A stretch of 64,000 nt of DNA from Pedobacter sp. AJM (GCF_002197755.1 NZ_NHOT01000010.1:124001-188000); one strand, 5' to 3'; numbered from the stretch's first letter, positions 33,098 to 41,838 are shown. Translations and numbers: made by a program. Notes: a model not told the origin generated them from the sequence alone.

Positions 33098-33158
33098 AAT
33101 ACTTTTTTTAGATTAGAGGGACAATAAAAGCAATATAGGATTTTTCAGGTTAATATTT

Positions 33159-33179
33159 CGGTTGGTGAGACACCAACCG
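33159..33179. repeat. REP hairpin, right of the transposase (inverted copy)
   Basis: CGGTTGGTG-AGA-CACCAACCG, the exact reverse complement of the left hairpin at 32512-32532. The shared segment, including flanks TATCGG and CCGAAA, spans 27 bp, and a CCTGA end motif recurs a few bases further out in both. Confidence 0.85.
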
Positions 33180-33182
33180 ATA

Positions 33183-33456
33183 GGTAAAGTTTATGATGGT
33201 TTTTATAGACAAGTAAATTTTCCTTCTAATTTTTTCGCTAATTCATTGGTAATTAATCCATCGATAGCAAATGATATTGAAAGTGTTGAGGTTTTGTACG
33301 GTGATGAGAGCATCCCCCTATGATTTTACGCCTGTTTCAAGATTTGACGAAACTGAAAGACATATTTATGCTTCTAAAAATGAATATCCATTACAATTTG
33401 GATTAAAAATTGCATTTAAAAATGGTATTATAGTTTATAAAGTAATTTCCTTTTAG
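33183..33456 (+). pseudogene. Frameshifted gene remnant next to the REP element
   Basis: One frame from 33183 encodes GKVYDGFYRQVNFPSNFFAN and continues to NDIESVEVLYGDESIPL before stopping at about 33322. A frame shifted by one base near a CCCCC run then reads SPYDFTPVSRFDETERHIYA and continues to 33456. Together they look like one coding stretch broken by a frameshift, with no start codon because the left end abuts the REP hairpin. The NDIESVEVL motif recalls plug or TonB-associated domains, but I cannot name the family. Confidence 0.35.
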
Positions 33457-33485
33457 TGATCGGTTTTTTAAATTAGATTTAAACA

Positions 33486-33516
33486 AAAACGGCCAATAAA
33501 TTAATATTGGCCGTTT
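33486..33516 (-). terminator. Intrinsic terminator after the amidohydrolase operon
   Basis: AAACGGCCAATA pairs with TATTGGCCGTTT (33505-33516); T-rich on the minus strand (TTTTTGTTT), 19 bp past the stop at 33535. Confidence 0.85.
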
Positions 33517-33534
33517 ACTATTAAACTATTTAAT

Positions 33535-34845
33535 TTACTTTTTCTCAGCGGCATATTTGTCGCTAAACTTCTTATCCAGCTGCTTGTGCAAATTATCCAG
33601 ATTAATATCCCTGCCCTGAATAAAAGCCTGTTCTACTTTGTTGGTTCTCATATCTAGCGCATCACCTGCAGAAATAAAGAATGTGGCGTCTTTGCCTGTT
33701 TCAATGCTTCCGGTGGTTTTATCAACGCCCATTACTTTTGCGGCGTTTAAGGTGATGGTAGATAATGCCTTTTCTTTATCTAATCCCCAGGCGGTAACGG
33801 TACCCGCCATAAAAGGCAGGTTGCGTTGTTGCCAGTAACCATCAATACTTAATGCCACATTTAAACCTGCATTAGCCAAAATAGCTGCATTTTTATAAGG
33901 CATGTTCACATCATCATCGTTATTGTTTGGCAGGGCATGAGGTTGTTTAACCACCAGGCTGATGTTGTTTTCTTTTAAAAAATCGATCACCAGGTAAGCT
34001 TCATCAGCACCCGTGATTACAGGCGTAATGCCATATTTCTTGGCAAAGTTAACTGCCGCAACAATATCCTTCTGACTATCGGCTGTAATAAATAATTTTT
34101 CCTCACCTGAAAATACTCTTTTCATGGCTTCGAAACGGGTATTAATCACTTCAGGTTTGCCCAAATTAGCATAAGCCTTTGCTTCAGCAAAGAAAGAATT
34201 TAACTGATTAATAGAATTTGCCGTTCTTTCGGCCAATGCTTCTGGCGACAATTGCGGTCTGCCAAACCCTCCGAAACCACCTCTAAAACGTGGCGTAACC
34301 GGCCAGGTCATGTGCATGGCATCATCTTTTCTGAGTGCTGCATCTTCCCAGTTCCAGGCATCCAACTGTACCACTGATGAGCTTCCGGAAATGATTCCGC
34401 CTTGCGGAGTAGGTTGCGCCATTAAAACACCATTGCTCCTTAAAGTTGCAGGTACCTTTGAATCGGTATTATAAGCCACAATGGAGCGGATGTGAGCATT
34501 GAAATCACCGATCTCCTGAAAATCGAGGGTTGCTTTCACCGCTTCAATTTCTGTTAATCCTAAATTGGTGGTAGCAGCGATAAAACCTGGATATATATGT
34601 TTTCCGTTGGCAGAAATCTGGGCGACATCACCTTGTGGTACTTGTCCGTTGGCTGTAACAGAAACAATTTTTCCATTACTAAAAATGATGGTTCCATTTT
34701 CGATGACGTTGCCATTGCCAACATGTACTGTTGCGCCTGAAATAGCAATGGTTTTGCTTTGTTTTTTAGCTGGCGAAATGTTTGCCTGCGCAAAACTCAT
34801 CAGACTTGTTGCCGAAAAAGCCAGACTTAATAAATAGGTTTTCAT
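33535..34845 (-). CDS. Amidohydrolase-fold protein lacking the metal-binding HxH
   Basis: 436 residues from the ATG at 34845 (MKTYLLSLAFSATSLMSFAQ, a signal peptide), 1 bp after the preceding gene's stop. The fold is recognisable (KHIYPGFIAATTNLG for strand 1; AKVMGVDKTTGSIETGKDAT at the C-terminal beta-sandwich), but the strand-1 HxH is replaced by AATTN and other ligands are not evident. It is therefore probably catalytically dead or differently active. It pairs with the 1006-residue amidohydrolase, whose C-terminal half has a full site. Periplasmic or outer-membrane associated; substrate unknown. Confidence 0.85.
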   Translation of the reverse strand: MKTYLLSLAFSATSLMSFAQANISPAKKQSKTIAISGATVHVGNGNVIENGTIIFSNGKIVSVTANGQVPQGDVAQISANGKHIYPGFIAATTNLGLTEIEAVKATLDFQEIGDFNAHIRSIVAYNTDSKVPATLRSNGVLMAQPTPQGGIISGSSSVVQLDAWNWEDAALRKDDAMHMTWPVTPRFRGGFGGFGRPQLSPEALAERTANSINQLNSFFAEAKAYANLGKPEVINTRFEAMKRVFSGEEKLFITADSQKDIVAAVNFAKKYGITPVITGADEAYLVIDFLKENNISLVVKQPHALPNNNDDDVNMPYKNAAILANAGLNVALSIDGYWQQRNLPFMAGTVTAWGLDKEKALSTITLNAAKVMGVDKTTGSIETGKDATFFISAGDALDMRTNKVEQAFIQGRDINLDNLHKQLDKKFSDKYAAEKK

Positions 34846-34846
34846 A

Positions 34847-37800
34847 TTAGTGTGCATGTTCGTTCTCGGTTAGTTCTGCTGAATAATTTTCTAATGTTTC
34901 GCAATTATATAAGCGAGGAGCATCGCCTGTGGGGCGTTGCATTTTTCCACCTTTACTTTTACTTTCCAGCATTTTCTGGATTAAACGTGCTTTTTCTGCT
35001 TGTTGAGATTTAATCAGCTGCGCATCTTTTTCAATGTCCCAGTAAGCAATCCCATCAACAAAAGTCTTCTCCGCTTTGGCATAAATAGAAAGTGGATTAG
35101 CCGTCCAGATCACTACATCTGCATCTTTGCCTGCCTTTAAGCTGCCTACCTGATCAGCTATGTGAAGCATTTTAGCCGGGTTCAACGTCACAAATTTCAA
35201 AGCATCTTCTTCCGGAACGTTACCGTATAAAACTGATTTTCCGGCTTCCTGATTTAAGTGACGTGCCATCTCTGCATCATCAGAGTTGAAAGCGGTAGTT
35301 ACACCCACATTGTGCATAATTTTTCCGTTGTAAGGAATGGCTTCAGCCACCTCATTTTTATAAGCCCACCAATCTGAGAAAGTAGAGCCTGCAATACCAT
35401 GTGCCTTCATTTTATCGGCCACTTTGTAACCTTCCAAAATGTGCGTAAATGTGTTGATTTTGAATCCTAAGCTATCGGCAACATGAATTAACATATTAAT
35501 TTCGCTTTGTACGTAAGAGTGACAGGTAATAAAACGTTTGTTGTTCAATATTTCTACAATCGCATCCAATTCCAAATCTCTGCGAACGCTATTGCCTTTA
35601 ACCGACATGGCTTTTGCATATTCTTTAGCTCGGGTAAATTCATCCACAAAAGTCTGTTCTACCCCCATCCGCGTTACCGGGAAACGGGCACCTGTACCGA
35701 AGTTACTTTGCTTTACGTTTTCACCCAAAGCGAATTTGATGAAGCCATCAGCACCGGCAAATTTTAATTCTTCCGGTGATTTACCCCAACGCAGTTTAAT
35801 TAATTGCGACTGACCACCAACCGGGTTTGCAGAACCATGCAAGATATGTGAAGTGGTTACACCACCAGCCAGCTGGCGATAAATATTCACATCCTCAGAG
35901 TTGATGATGTCGGCAATACGAACTTCTGCAGATACCGATTGTGCCCCTTCATTAATGCCGCCACTACCCGCAATGTGTGAGTGTTCATCAATAATGCCGG
36001 CAGTGATGTGCTTGCCTGTGGCATCGATTACTTTTGCACCACCAGCCGAAAGGTTTTTACCTACTGCCTTGATTTTTCCGTTTTCTAAAAGTACATCGGC
36101 ATTTTGAAGAATACCGTCTTTTTCATTGGTCCAAACGGTACCATTCTTAATTAAAACAGTTTCCTGTTTTGGTAATTCTGTAGCACCAAAGGCACCAAAA
36201 GGGTAAATTACCGATCCAGCTGCAAGGCTTGGTTTAGGCTCATCTTTCTTTGGCGTCTCTTTGCCCGCCTCTTTATAAGTCGCCGTAAATTTTCCTGTTG
36301 ATCCATCAGCCAATGCAGATTCACCTTTAATGGTAATTGGATTTGCAGAAGTAATGTAGCCGCTTAAACGAACATCACCTTTAGGATTTTTCTTTAAATT
36401 AAAATTAATGCTGACCCAATCGCCATTTCTGGTGAAAGTGGCTGTAGTTTTAACACTATCTGTACCAGTTCTCTCGATGGCTGCGGTTGACCCACCACCA
36501 GTTCCGGTAATTTTTAAGGTTAAGGCACCCACACCATCAACATTCAGATTATAGGTTCCACGAACATCACTTACATCCATTTTATTTACAATGAAACGTT
36601 TGCCCTGTACCCAGTTTTCGAAAATGATGTTTCCGTTTTTGAAAAGGTTATCTGATGAAATCAGGAAGTTGGCCACTTTGCCTTTTTCTAATGAGCCAAC
36701 CTTATCATTGATGCCTAAAAGTTCTGCAGGAATAGTGGTGACTGCTAGTAGGGCTTGCTTTTCAGTTAAGCCATTTTCAATTGCCGTGCGGATATTCGCC
36801 CAGAAATCTCTGCTACTTTCTAATCCAAATGCTGTTAAGGCAAATTTAACGCCCGCTTTTTCTAAAACTGCCGGATTAGTAGGTGCCAGTTCCCAGCCTT
36901 TCATTTGGGCTAAAGTTAAATTTCTGGCTTCAGCAGGATCTTCCACATCATAAGCTTTTGGGAAGGCCAATGGAATAATTAAGCTTGCACCTGTTGCTTT
37001 AACCTCATTAATGCGTTGATATTCGTCTCCTCCGGATTTGATGATGTACTTTTTGCCAAATTCTTTGCCGATTTTATCTGCACGGAGTACGTTTGCCCAA
37101 CCATCTACCTCAAATATTTGTGGAAGTGCTTGTTGTTTAGCAAACTCATCTAAAGATATATTATATTCCGCTTTTTGTTTGCTATACCACTGGGCATCAT
37201 AATAGGTTTGGCGCAGTAATGCAATTGAACCCATTAAAGATGTTGGGTAATCATTTGATGACGTCCCTTTATTGAAGGAATAATTTGCTGCAGTTTGATC
37301 TTTTAGAATTAAGCTGTTGTCTGCATCTTCATTTAAGGTTACGGCTGCAGAAACACCTCTGGCAATCCCATCCCGGTTAATGACGTTAACACTGCCGAAG
37401 CCTACTTTACGTAATTCATCAGCTTTTTTGCTGTCAGCAGAAAAAACATTCTTAACATAAGTTTCAGGTTTGATGGCTTCATTCCAGCCATAAGCCCCTT
37501 TTTTAGTTGAAACAAATATCGATTGTCTTTGTGCACCAAATCCGCGTGGTTGAGCAGCCGCTTCTGTAATGCCATAACTGGTAAAGGCATCAATTAAAGA
37601 AGGATAGATAAATTTTCCTTTCAAATCTACGATCACGTATCCTTTTGGTACCGATAATCCGGCGCCCACCGCCTGAATAGTCTGGCCTTTAATTAAAAGT
37701 GTAGCATTTGTTAAAGTTTGGTTGGCATTAACTACGATTGTTGCGTTGGTAAAAGCAAACATTCCAGGCCTGGTATCATATGAACCATTTACAGGAAAGG

Positions 37801-37867
37801 TAGTTTGCTGAGCAAATACGAATGTAGTAGAAAATACCAGCCCAATGGCGAGTAAAATTTTCTTCAT
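34847..37867 (-). CDS. Exported tandem-domain amidohydrolase (degenerate + active)
   Basis: 1006 residues with signal peptide (1-19, ...TTFVFAQ). The N-terminal half (about 25-430) is an amidohydrolase-like domain whose strand-1 region reads KFIYPSLIDAFTSYGIT with no HxH. A linker domain (about 440-540, beta-rich) follows. The second half (about 580-980) is complete: HITAGIIDEHSHIAGSGG (HxH), ITCHSYVQSE, FTHILEGYK and TAFNSDDAEMARHLN give the metal ligands. Likely a periplasmic metal-dependent hydrolase of peptides or cyclic amides. The downstream partner resembles the degenerate half. Confidence 0.88.
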   Translation of the reverse strand: MKKILLAIGLVFSTTFVFAQQTTFPVNGSYDTRPGMFAFTNATIVVNANQTLTNATLLIKGQTIQAVGAGLSVPKGYVIVDLKGKFIYPSLIDAFTSYGITEAAAQPRGFGAQRQSIFVSTKKGAYGWNEAIKPETYVKNVFSADSKKADELRKVGFGSVNVINRDGIARGVSAAVTLNEDADNSLILKDQTAANYSFNKGTSSNDYPTSLMGSIALLRQTYYDAQWYSKQKAEYNISLDEFAKQQALPQIFEVDGWANVLRADKIGKEFGKKYIIKSGGDEYQRINEVKATGASLIIPLAFPKAYDVEDPAEARNLTLAQMKGWELAPTNPAVLEKAGVKFALTAFGLESSRDFWANIRTAIENGLTEKQALLAVTTIPAELLGINDKVGSLEKGKVANFLISSDNLFKNGNIIFENWVQGKRFIVNKMDVSDVRGTYNLNVDGVGALTLKITGTGGGSTAAIERTGTDSVKTTATFTRNGDWVSINFNLKKNPKGDVRLSGYITSANPITIKGESALADGSTGKFTATYKEAGKETPKKDEPKPSLAAGSVIYPFGAFGATELPKQETVLIKNGTVWTNEKDGILQNADVLLENGKIKAVGKNLSAGGAKVIDATGKHITAGIIDEHSHIAGSGGINEGAQSVSAEVRIADIINSEDVNIYRQLAGGVTTSHILHGSANPVGGQSQLIKLRWGKSPEELKFAGADGFIKFALGENVKQSNFGTGARFPVTRMGVEQTFVDEFTRAKEYAKAMSVKGNSVRRDLELDAIVEILNNKRFITCHSYVQSEINMLIHVADSLGFKINTFTHILEGYKVADKMKAHGIAGSTFSDWWAYKNEVAEAIPYNGKIMHNVGVTTAFNSDDAEMARHLNQEAGKSVLYGNVPEEDALKFVTLNPAKMLHIADQVGSLKAGKDADVVIWTANPLSIYAKAEKTFVDGIAYWDIEKDAQLIKSQQAEKARLIQKMLESKSKGGKMQRPTGDAPRLYNCETLENYSAELTENEHAH

Positions 37868-37982
37868 AATAAGTTTAGGGGTTTAATTTTGTTTAAAACT
37901 AATATAAATAAGCGTTGAATATGTTCAATAACCTATTTTTTACAATTAATGTCTATTTTTGAGGAAACATATTTGAATTAAA

Positions 37983-38426
37983 ATGTATAGTATCTTAAAA
38001 TCTGCGCACTCCGGATGGCGCTACATCGTATTAATTTTATTATTGGTGGCTGTTATCAATGCATTATCTGGCTGGTTTGGTAAAAAAACGTATACTGAAG
38101 GTAATCGTAAGTTGAATGTATTTACACTCATTAGTGCACACATCCAATTTTTATTAGGTCTAGTGCTTTTCTTTTTAAGCCCTTTAACTAAATTGCCAAT
38201 GAGTGATACCATTGGTAGATATTTCAAAGCAGAGCATACTTCTATGATGCTTATTGCTATTATTTTAATTACAGTAGGTAATGCTAAATCAAAAAAAGTG
38301 GCTGATGCTCTTGCAAAACACCGCACCATCGCTATTTTCTTTGGCCTGGCGTTGGTTATTATTATCGTATCGATCTTAATGATGACTAAGAGTATTCCGG
38401 GCAGAACATTTTTCGGGGTTTCTTAG
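37983..38426 (+). CDS. Four-TM membrane protein, cytochrome b-like annotation class
   Basis: 147 residues with four hydrophobic helices (about 13-30, 47-64, 83-98, 112-134). Motifs include HSGWRYIVL at the N-terminus and FTLISAHIQFLLGLVLFF; conserved His residues (His9, His53, His85, His108) could bind haem, which is why similar Bacteroidota proteins are labelled cytochrome B, but this is unproven. It diverges from the amidohydrolase operon and precedes the trp leader region by ~300 bp. Confidence 0.7.
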   Translation: MYSILKSAHSGWRYIVLILLLVAVINALSGWFGKKTYTEGNRKLNVFTLISAHIQFLLGLVLFFLSPLTKLPMSDTIGRYFKAEHTSMMLIAIILITVGNAKSKKVADALAKHRTIAIFFGLALVIIIVSILMMTKSIPGRTFFGVS

Positions 38427-38732
38427 TTGGTTTTAACCGCCAAGAAACGCTAAGCTTTTCGCAAAGTAGCGCAAAGGTTTAACCACAGCGCAACTATATA
38501 TTTACAAAGGGCATAAAGCAAAAGGCTTTGTGCCCTTTGTAATTTAACTCCATTTGCTCCTTGGTTGTCATTTAAAATACCAGCTTGAAGTTCTTTGAGT
38601 TTGTTCTTTCCGCCCTTTGCGGTTAAATGTTATCATGCTTAATGATCTTGGTGAACTTCATTGTTAAATCTATTTTTAATTTATTTTCATAAAAATTTCC
38701 GTTTTTCAAAATTCTTTATATTTTTGCTCCTC
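38427..38732. other. Non-coding stretch with hairpins upstream of the trp leader
   Basis: No convincing gene. A strong inverted repeat at 38502-38542 (TTACAAAGGGCA and TGCCCTTTGTAA with inner AAAGC/GCTTT) may end the membrane-protein transcript. Flanking sequence resembles degenerate intergenic repeats of the CGCAAAG/CTTTGCGG kind. Confidence 0.5.
38719..38726 (+). promoter_or_regulatory. Candidate -7 promoter element of the trp operon
   Basis: TATTTTTG fits TAnnTTTG and lies 7 bp before the leader-peptide ATG, which would make the leader transcript almost leaderless. The -33 box is not clear. Confidence 0.35.
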
Positions 38733-38810
38733 ATGATCAACAATATACATACATGGCTTTGGCAAAGTAATTCGAACGAATTGCGCTGGCTGCGTATGAA
38801 CAAAATATAG
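38733..38810 (+). CDS. trpL: Trp leader peptide (attenuator), 25 residues
   Basis: ATG at 38733 to TAG at 38808 encodes MINNIHTWLWQSNSNELRWL followed by RMNKI. Three Trp codons in 25 (residues 8, 10 and 19), against about one in a hundred expected, with a Rho-independent terminator 33 bp downstream and trpE after that. Stalling at Trp8/Trp10 would leave 38784-38791 (CGCTGGCT) free to pair with AGCCCGGCG of the terminator's 5' arm, giving an antiterminator. With ample Trp-tRNA the ribosome covers that segment and the terminator forms. Confidence 0.85.
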   Translation: MINNIHTWLWQSNSNELRWLRMNKI

Positions 38811-38842
38811 TTTATCAACCTAAACCTTATTAAAGAACCATT

Positions 38843-38876
38843 AAAGCCCGGCGTAGAACCACACGCCGGGCTTTTT
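38843..38876 (+). terminator. Trp attenuator terminator
   Basis: 12-bp perfect stem AAAGCCCGGCGT (38843-38854) and ACGCCGGGCTTT (38863-38874), 8-nt loop, then a T-rich run. It lies between the leader peptide stop and trpE, with no gene ending nearby on either strand. Confidence 0.9.
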
Positions 38877-38934
38877 ATTGTTGAAAAAAATACGAGAATG
38901 CAAACCATAAGCCTTACACCATTTTACCTTTATC

Positions 38935-40332
38935 ATGTATAAAATAAATACGACTTACAAAAAAATGCTTGCCGATACCACTACGCCTGTGAGCATTTAT
39001 TTACGCTTACGTGATGTGTACCCGAACAGCATCTTGTTGGAAAGTTCAGATTACCATAGTAGAGAAAACTCCATGAGTTTTGTTTGTGCCGATCCTGTTG
39101 CTGGTATCATTTTAAAAGGTTCGCGACTGGAAACTTATTTTCCTGATGGGACGGTTGAAATTACCGAAAGCAAGAACCTGATTGATGAAATAGCGGATTT
39201 TAAAGGCAAGTTTAAGGAAACAGAATTGCCTGAAATTAAATTTATTTCGAGTGGTTTGTTTGGCTATTTTACCTGGAATGCTGTTCAGCATTTTGAAGAT
39301 ATTAAATTTGTTTCTGAAACACCAGATGGCGAAGAAATTCCGGAAATGCAATATCATTTGTATCGGTACCTGATCGCTATTGATCATTTTAAGAACGAAA
39401 TTACCTTATTTAAAAATACATTTGATGAGGAAGAAGAGGGTGGCCTCGAAAAAATGGAATACCTCATCCAGAATAAAAATTACCCTGAATATAAGTTCCA
39501 GATCAGGGGGGAAGAGTCTTCAAACCTGACCGATCAGGGATTTATGGATTTGGTAGAGAAACTTCAAAAGCATATTTACCGCGGTGATGTATTTCAGATC
39601 GTTCCTTCCAGAGCATTCAAACAGGCTTTTTCTGGTGATGAATTTAATGTATACCGTTGCCTGCGTTCGATAAACCCATCGCCTTACCTGTTTTATTTTG
39701 ATTACGGGGATTTTAAGCTTTTCGGTTCTTCACCGGAGGCACAGATTACCATCAAAAACAATTCAGCTAACATTTTCCCCATCGCAGGAACCTTTAAACG
39801 TAGTGGAAACGACATTGAAGATGCAGAACAAGCGAGAAAATTAGAGCAGGATCCGAAGGAAAGTGCCGAACATGTGATGCTGGTTGACCTGGCCCGCAAT
39901 GATTTGAGCAGGCACTGTAATCGGGTGGAAGTGAAGTCTTTTAAAGAAGTTCAATATTATTCGCACCTGATCCACCTGGTGAGTAAGGTAAGCGGGCATT
40001 TACAGGAAAATGTAAGTGCTTTTAAAGTCGTTGCAGATACTTACCCGGCCGGAACGTTAAGTGGTGCACCAAAGTACAAAGCCATGCAGCTGATTGATGA
40101 AAATGAAAAATTGGGGCGGAATTTTTATGCCGGTGCCATTGGCTTTATGGGTTTTAATGAAGATTTTAACCATGCCATCATGATCAGAACTTTTATGAGT
40201 AAAAATAATGAACTGCATTACCGTGCAGGTGCAGGCATTGTGGCAGATTCTGTTCCTGAAACAGAAATGCAGGAAGTGAATAATAAAATTGCAGCCTTGC
40301 GGAAAGCAATTGAGATGGCAGCAGGTATCTAG
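38935..40332 (+). CDS. trpE: Anthranilate synthase component I
   Basis: 465 residues. Converts chorismate plus ammonia (or glutamine via TrpG) to anthranilate, the first committed step to tryptophan. The Trp feedback site LLESS (34-38, motif LLES) is present, which separates TrpE from PabB. Catalytic chorismate-binding motifs: MLVDLARNDLSRHC, TYPAGTLSGAPKYKAM and YRAGAGIVADSVPETE. First structural gene after the attenuator; trpG follows after 24 bp. Confidence 0.96.
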   Translation: MYKINTTYKKMLADTTTPVSIYLRLRDVYPNSILLESSDYHSRENSMSFVCADPVAGIILKGSRLETYFPDGTVEITESKNLIDEIADFKGKFKETELPEIKFISSGLFGYFTWNAVQHFEDIKFVSETPDGEEIPEMQYHLYRYLIAIDHFKNEITLFKNTFDEEEEGGLEKMEYLIQNKNYPEYKFQIRGEESSNLTDQGFMDLVEKLQKHIYRGDVFQIVPSRAFKQAFSGDEFNVYRCLRSINPSPYLFYFDYGDFKLFGSSPEAQITIKNNSANIFPIAGTFKRSGNDIEDAEQARKLEQDPKESAEHVMLVDLARNDLSRHCNRVEVKSFKEVQYYSHLIHLVSKVSGHLQENVSAFKVVADTYPAGTLSGAPKYKAMQLIDENEKLGRNFYAGAIGFMGFNEDFNHAIMIRTFMSKNNELHYRAGAGIVADSVPETEMQEVNNKIAALRKAIEMAAGI

Positions 40333-40356
40333 TTTGGAGTGAAAGAAGAAATTACA

Positions 40357-40941
40357 ATGGAAAATATAGATAAAAAAACCGTACTGGTCATTGATAACTA
40401 TGATAGTTTTACTTATAATCTGGTTCATTTGATCAATGAGGTGGGCTATGAAGCTGTAGTATGGCGAAATGATAAATTCGATCTGGCAGATGTTGCCCGG
40501 TACGATAAGATTTTGCTTTCTCCGGGACCAGGGATACCTGAAGAAGCTGGGTTGCTGCTGGATGTAATCAAAACCTATGCACCAACAAAAAGTATTTTTG
40601 GTGTATGTTTGGGGCAACAGGCAATTGCAGAGGCATTTGGAGGTACCTTGCTGAATCTGGGCAGGCCCATGCACGGCATTGCAACACCTGTAACAGTGGT
40701 AGATGGTGATGAACCTTTGTTCTGGGAATGTCCCCAAACAATTAATGTTGGCCGTTACCACAGTTGGGTGGTGAGCAAAGAAAACTTTCCGTCGTGTTTA
40801 AAAATTACGGCCAGGGATCATAAAAGTGAAATAATGGCGTTAAGACATGAAACGTTAGATGTGCGGGGAGTACAGTTTCATCCTGAAAGTGTATTAACAG
40901 AGCATGGTAAACAAATGATGGAGAATTGGTTGACTTCTTAA
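40357..40941 (+). CDS. trpG: Anthranilate synthase component II (glutamine amidotransferase)
   Basis: 194 residues from the ATG at 40357 (MENIDKKTVLVIDNYDSFTY), preceded by GGAGTGAAAGAAG; a GTG at 40339 is less likely. Class I amidotransferase: oxyanion motif LLSPGPGIPEE, nucleophile Cys84 in FGVCLGQQAIAEAFGG, and the His-Glu pair in VQFHPESVLTEHG. It supplies ammonia to TrpE. Immediate context makes TrpG more likely than PabA, though the protein might serve both. Confidence 0.95.
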   Translation: MENIDKKTVLVIDNYDSFTYNLVHLINEVGYEAVVWRNDKFDLADVARYDKILLSPGPGIPEEAGLLLDVIKTYAPTKSIFGVCLGQQAIAEAFGGTLLNLGRPMHGIATPVTVVDGDEPLFWECPQTINVGRYHSWVVSKENFPSCLKITARDHKSEIMALRHETLDVRGVQFHPESVLTEHGKQMMENWLTS

Positions 40942-40948
40942 AAGGTCT

Positions 40949-40978
40949 TTGTCATTGTTTGTATCTCGTAATGACAAC
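40949..40978. repeat. Small inverted repeat between trpG and trpC
   Basis: TTGTCATT and AATGACAA around a 13-nt spacer (TTGTCATT GTTTGTATCTCGT AATGACAA). It resembles a degenerate copy of the GTCATTG-type dispersed repeat seen at 16757 and 52170, and lies where trpD is often found. Confidence 0.45.
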
Positions 40979-40994
40979 TAAAATTTAAAAAAAA

Positions 40995-41777
40995 ATGAAT
41001 ATTTTAGATAAAATCGTATTACGAAAAAAAGAAGAAATTGCTGATGCAAAGCAGTTAATTTCTGTACAGGATTTAGAAAAGGCAGTTCATTTTAAAAGGA
41101 CTCCTCATTCATTCAAAGAATTTTTGCTGGCTGAAGATCGTACAGGAATTATTGCAGAGTTTAAGCGCCGTTCGCCGTCTAAAGGCTTGATTAACGGTGT
41201 TGCTGATGTGGCTGAAGTTACGCAGGCTTATAATCGGGCTGGTGCCTCTGCACTTTCCGTGTTAACCGATATAGACTTTTTCGGTGGTAAAACCGATGAT
41301 ATACTGGCGGCCAGGGCTGCAAATGATATTCCTATTCTGCGGAAGGATTTTATGATTGATGAATATCAGATACTGGAAGCAAAAGCCTGGGGTGCCGATA
41401 TCATTTTACTGATTGCGGCGATTTTAACGCCAAAACAGATTAATGATTTTGGAAAATTTGCACATGATCTGGGTTTAAATGTTTTATTGGAAGTGCATAA
41501 CCTCGAAGAATTAGAACGAAGCATTTGTCCGAACCTGGATGCCATTGGTGTAAATAACCGGAACCTGACCGATTTTACAGTTGATATTCAAACTTCTTTT
41601 AATCTGGTGAACAAAATCCCTAATGAATTTTTAAAGATTTCAGAAAGTGCCATCAGCGATCCGAAAACTATCAGCGCTTTAAAGGCTGCCGGTTTCCATG
41701 GTTTTTTGATTGGCGAAAATTTCATGAAAACTTCCGATCCCGGAGCTGCAATAAAAGAATTTATAGCACAGATTTAA
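40995..41777 (+). CDS. trpC: Indole-3-glycerol phosphate synthase
   Basis: 260 residues, single-domain TrpC. It cyclises CdRP to indole-3-glycerol phosphate. TIM-barrel motifs: IIAEFKRRSPSKGLI (catalytic Lys), LSVLTDIDFFGG, LRKDFMIDEYQILEA, GVNNRNLTDF and the C-terminal phosphate site GFLIGENFM. It follows trpG after 53 bp without an intervening trpD, and no trpF, trpB or trpA follows, so the pathway is split over the chromosome. Confidence 0.96.
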   Translation: MNILDKIVLRKKEEIADAKQLISVQDLEKAVHFKRTPHSFKEFLLAEDRTGIIAEFKRRSPSKGLINGVADVAEVTQAYNRAGASALSVLTDIDFFGGKTDDILAARAANDIPILRKDFMIDEYQILEAKAWGADIILLIAAILTPKQINDFGKFAHDLGLNVLLEVHNLEELERSICPNLDAIGVNNRNLTDFTVDIQTSFNLVNKIPNEFLKISESAISDPKTISALKAAGFHGFLIGENFMKTSDPGAAIKEFIAQI

Positions 41778-41792
41778 TGCTGCTAAGTTTTA

Positions 41793-41838
41793 TGCCACAG
41801 ATTTTCATAAATTATTTTTAATCTATGAATCTGTGGCA
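41793..41838 (+). terminator. Long imperfect inverted repeat after trpC
   Basis: TGCCACAGATT (41793-41803) and AATCTGTGGCA (41828-41838) with further inner pairing (CATA...TATG), followed by CTTTT. Probable terminator of the trp operon; the arms also look like a common intergenic repeat. Confidence 0.6.

Noticed and set aside
33271..33456. 61-residue frame as a stand-alone gene
   Set aside because: No recognisable start and it joins an upstream frame of similar character by a one-base shift, so a remnant is the better reading.
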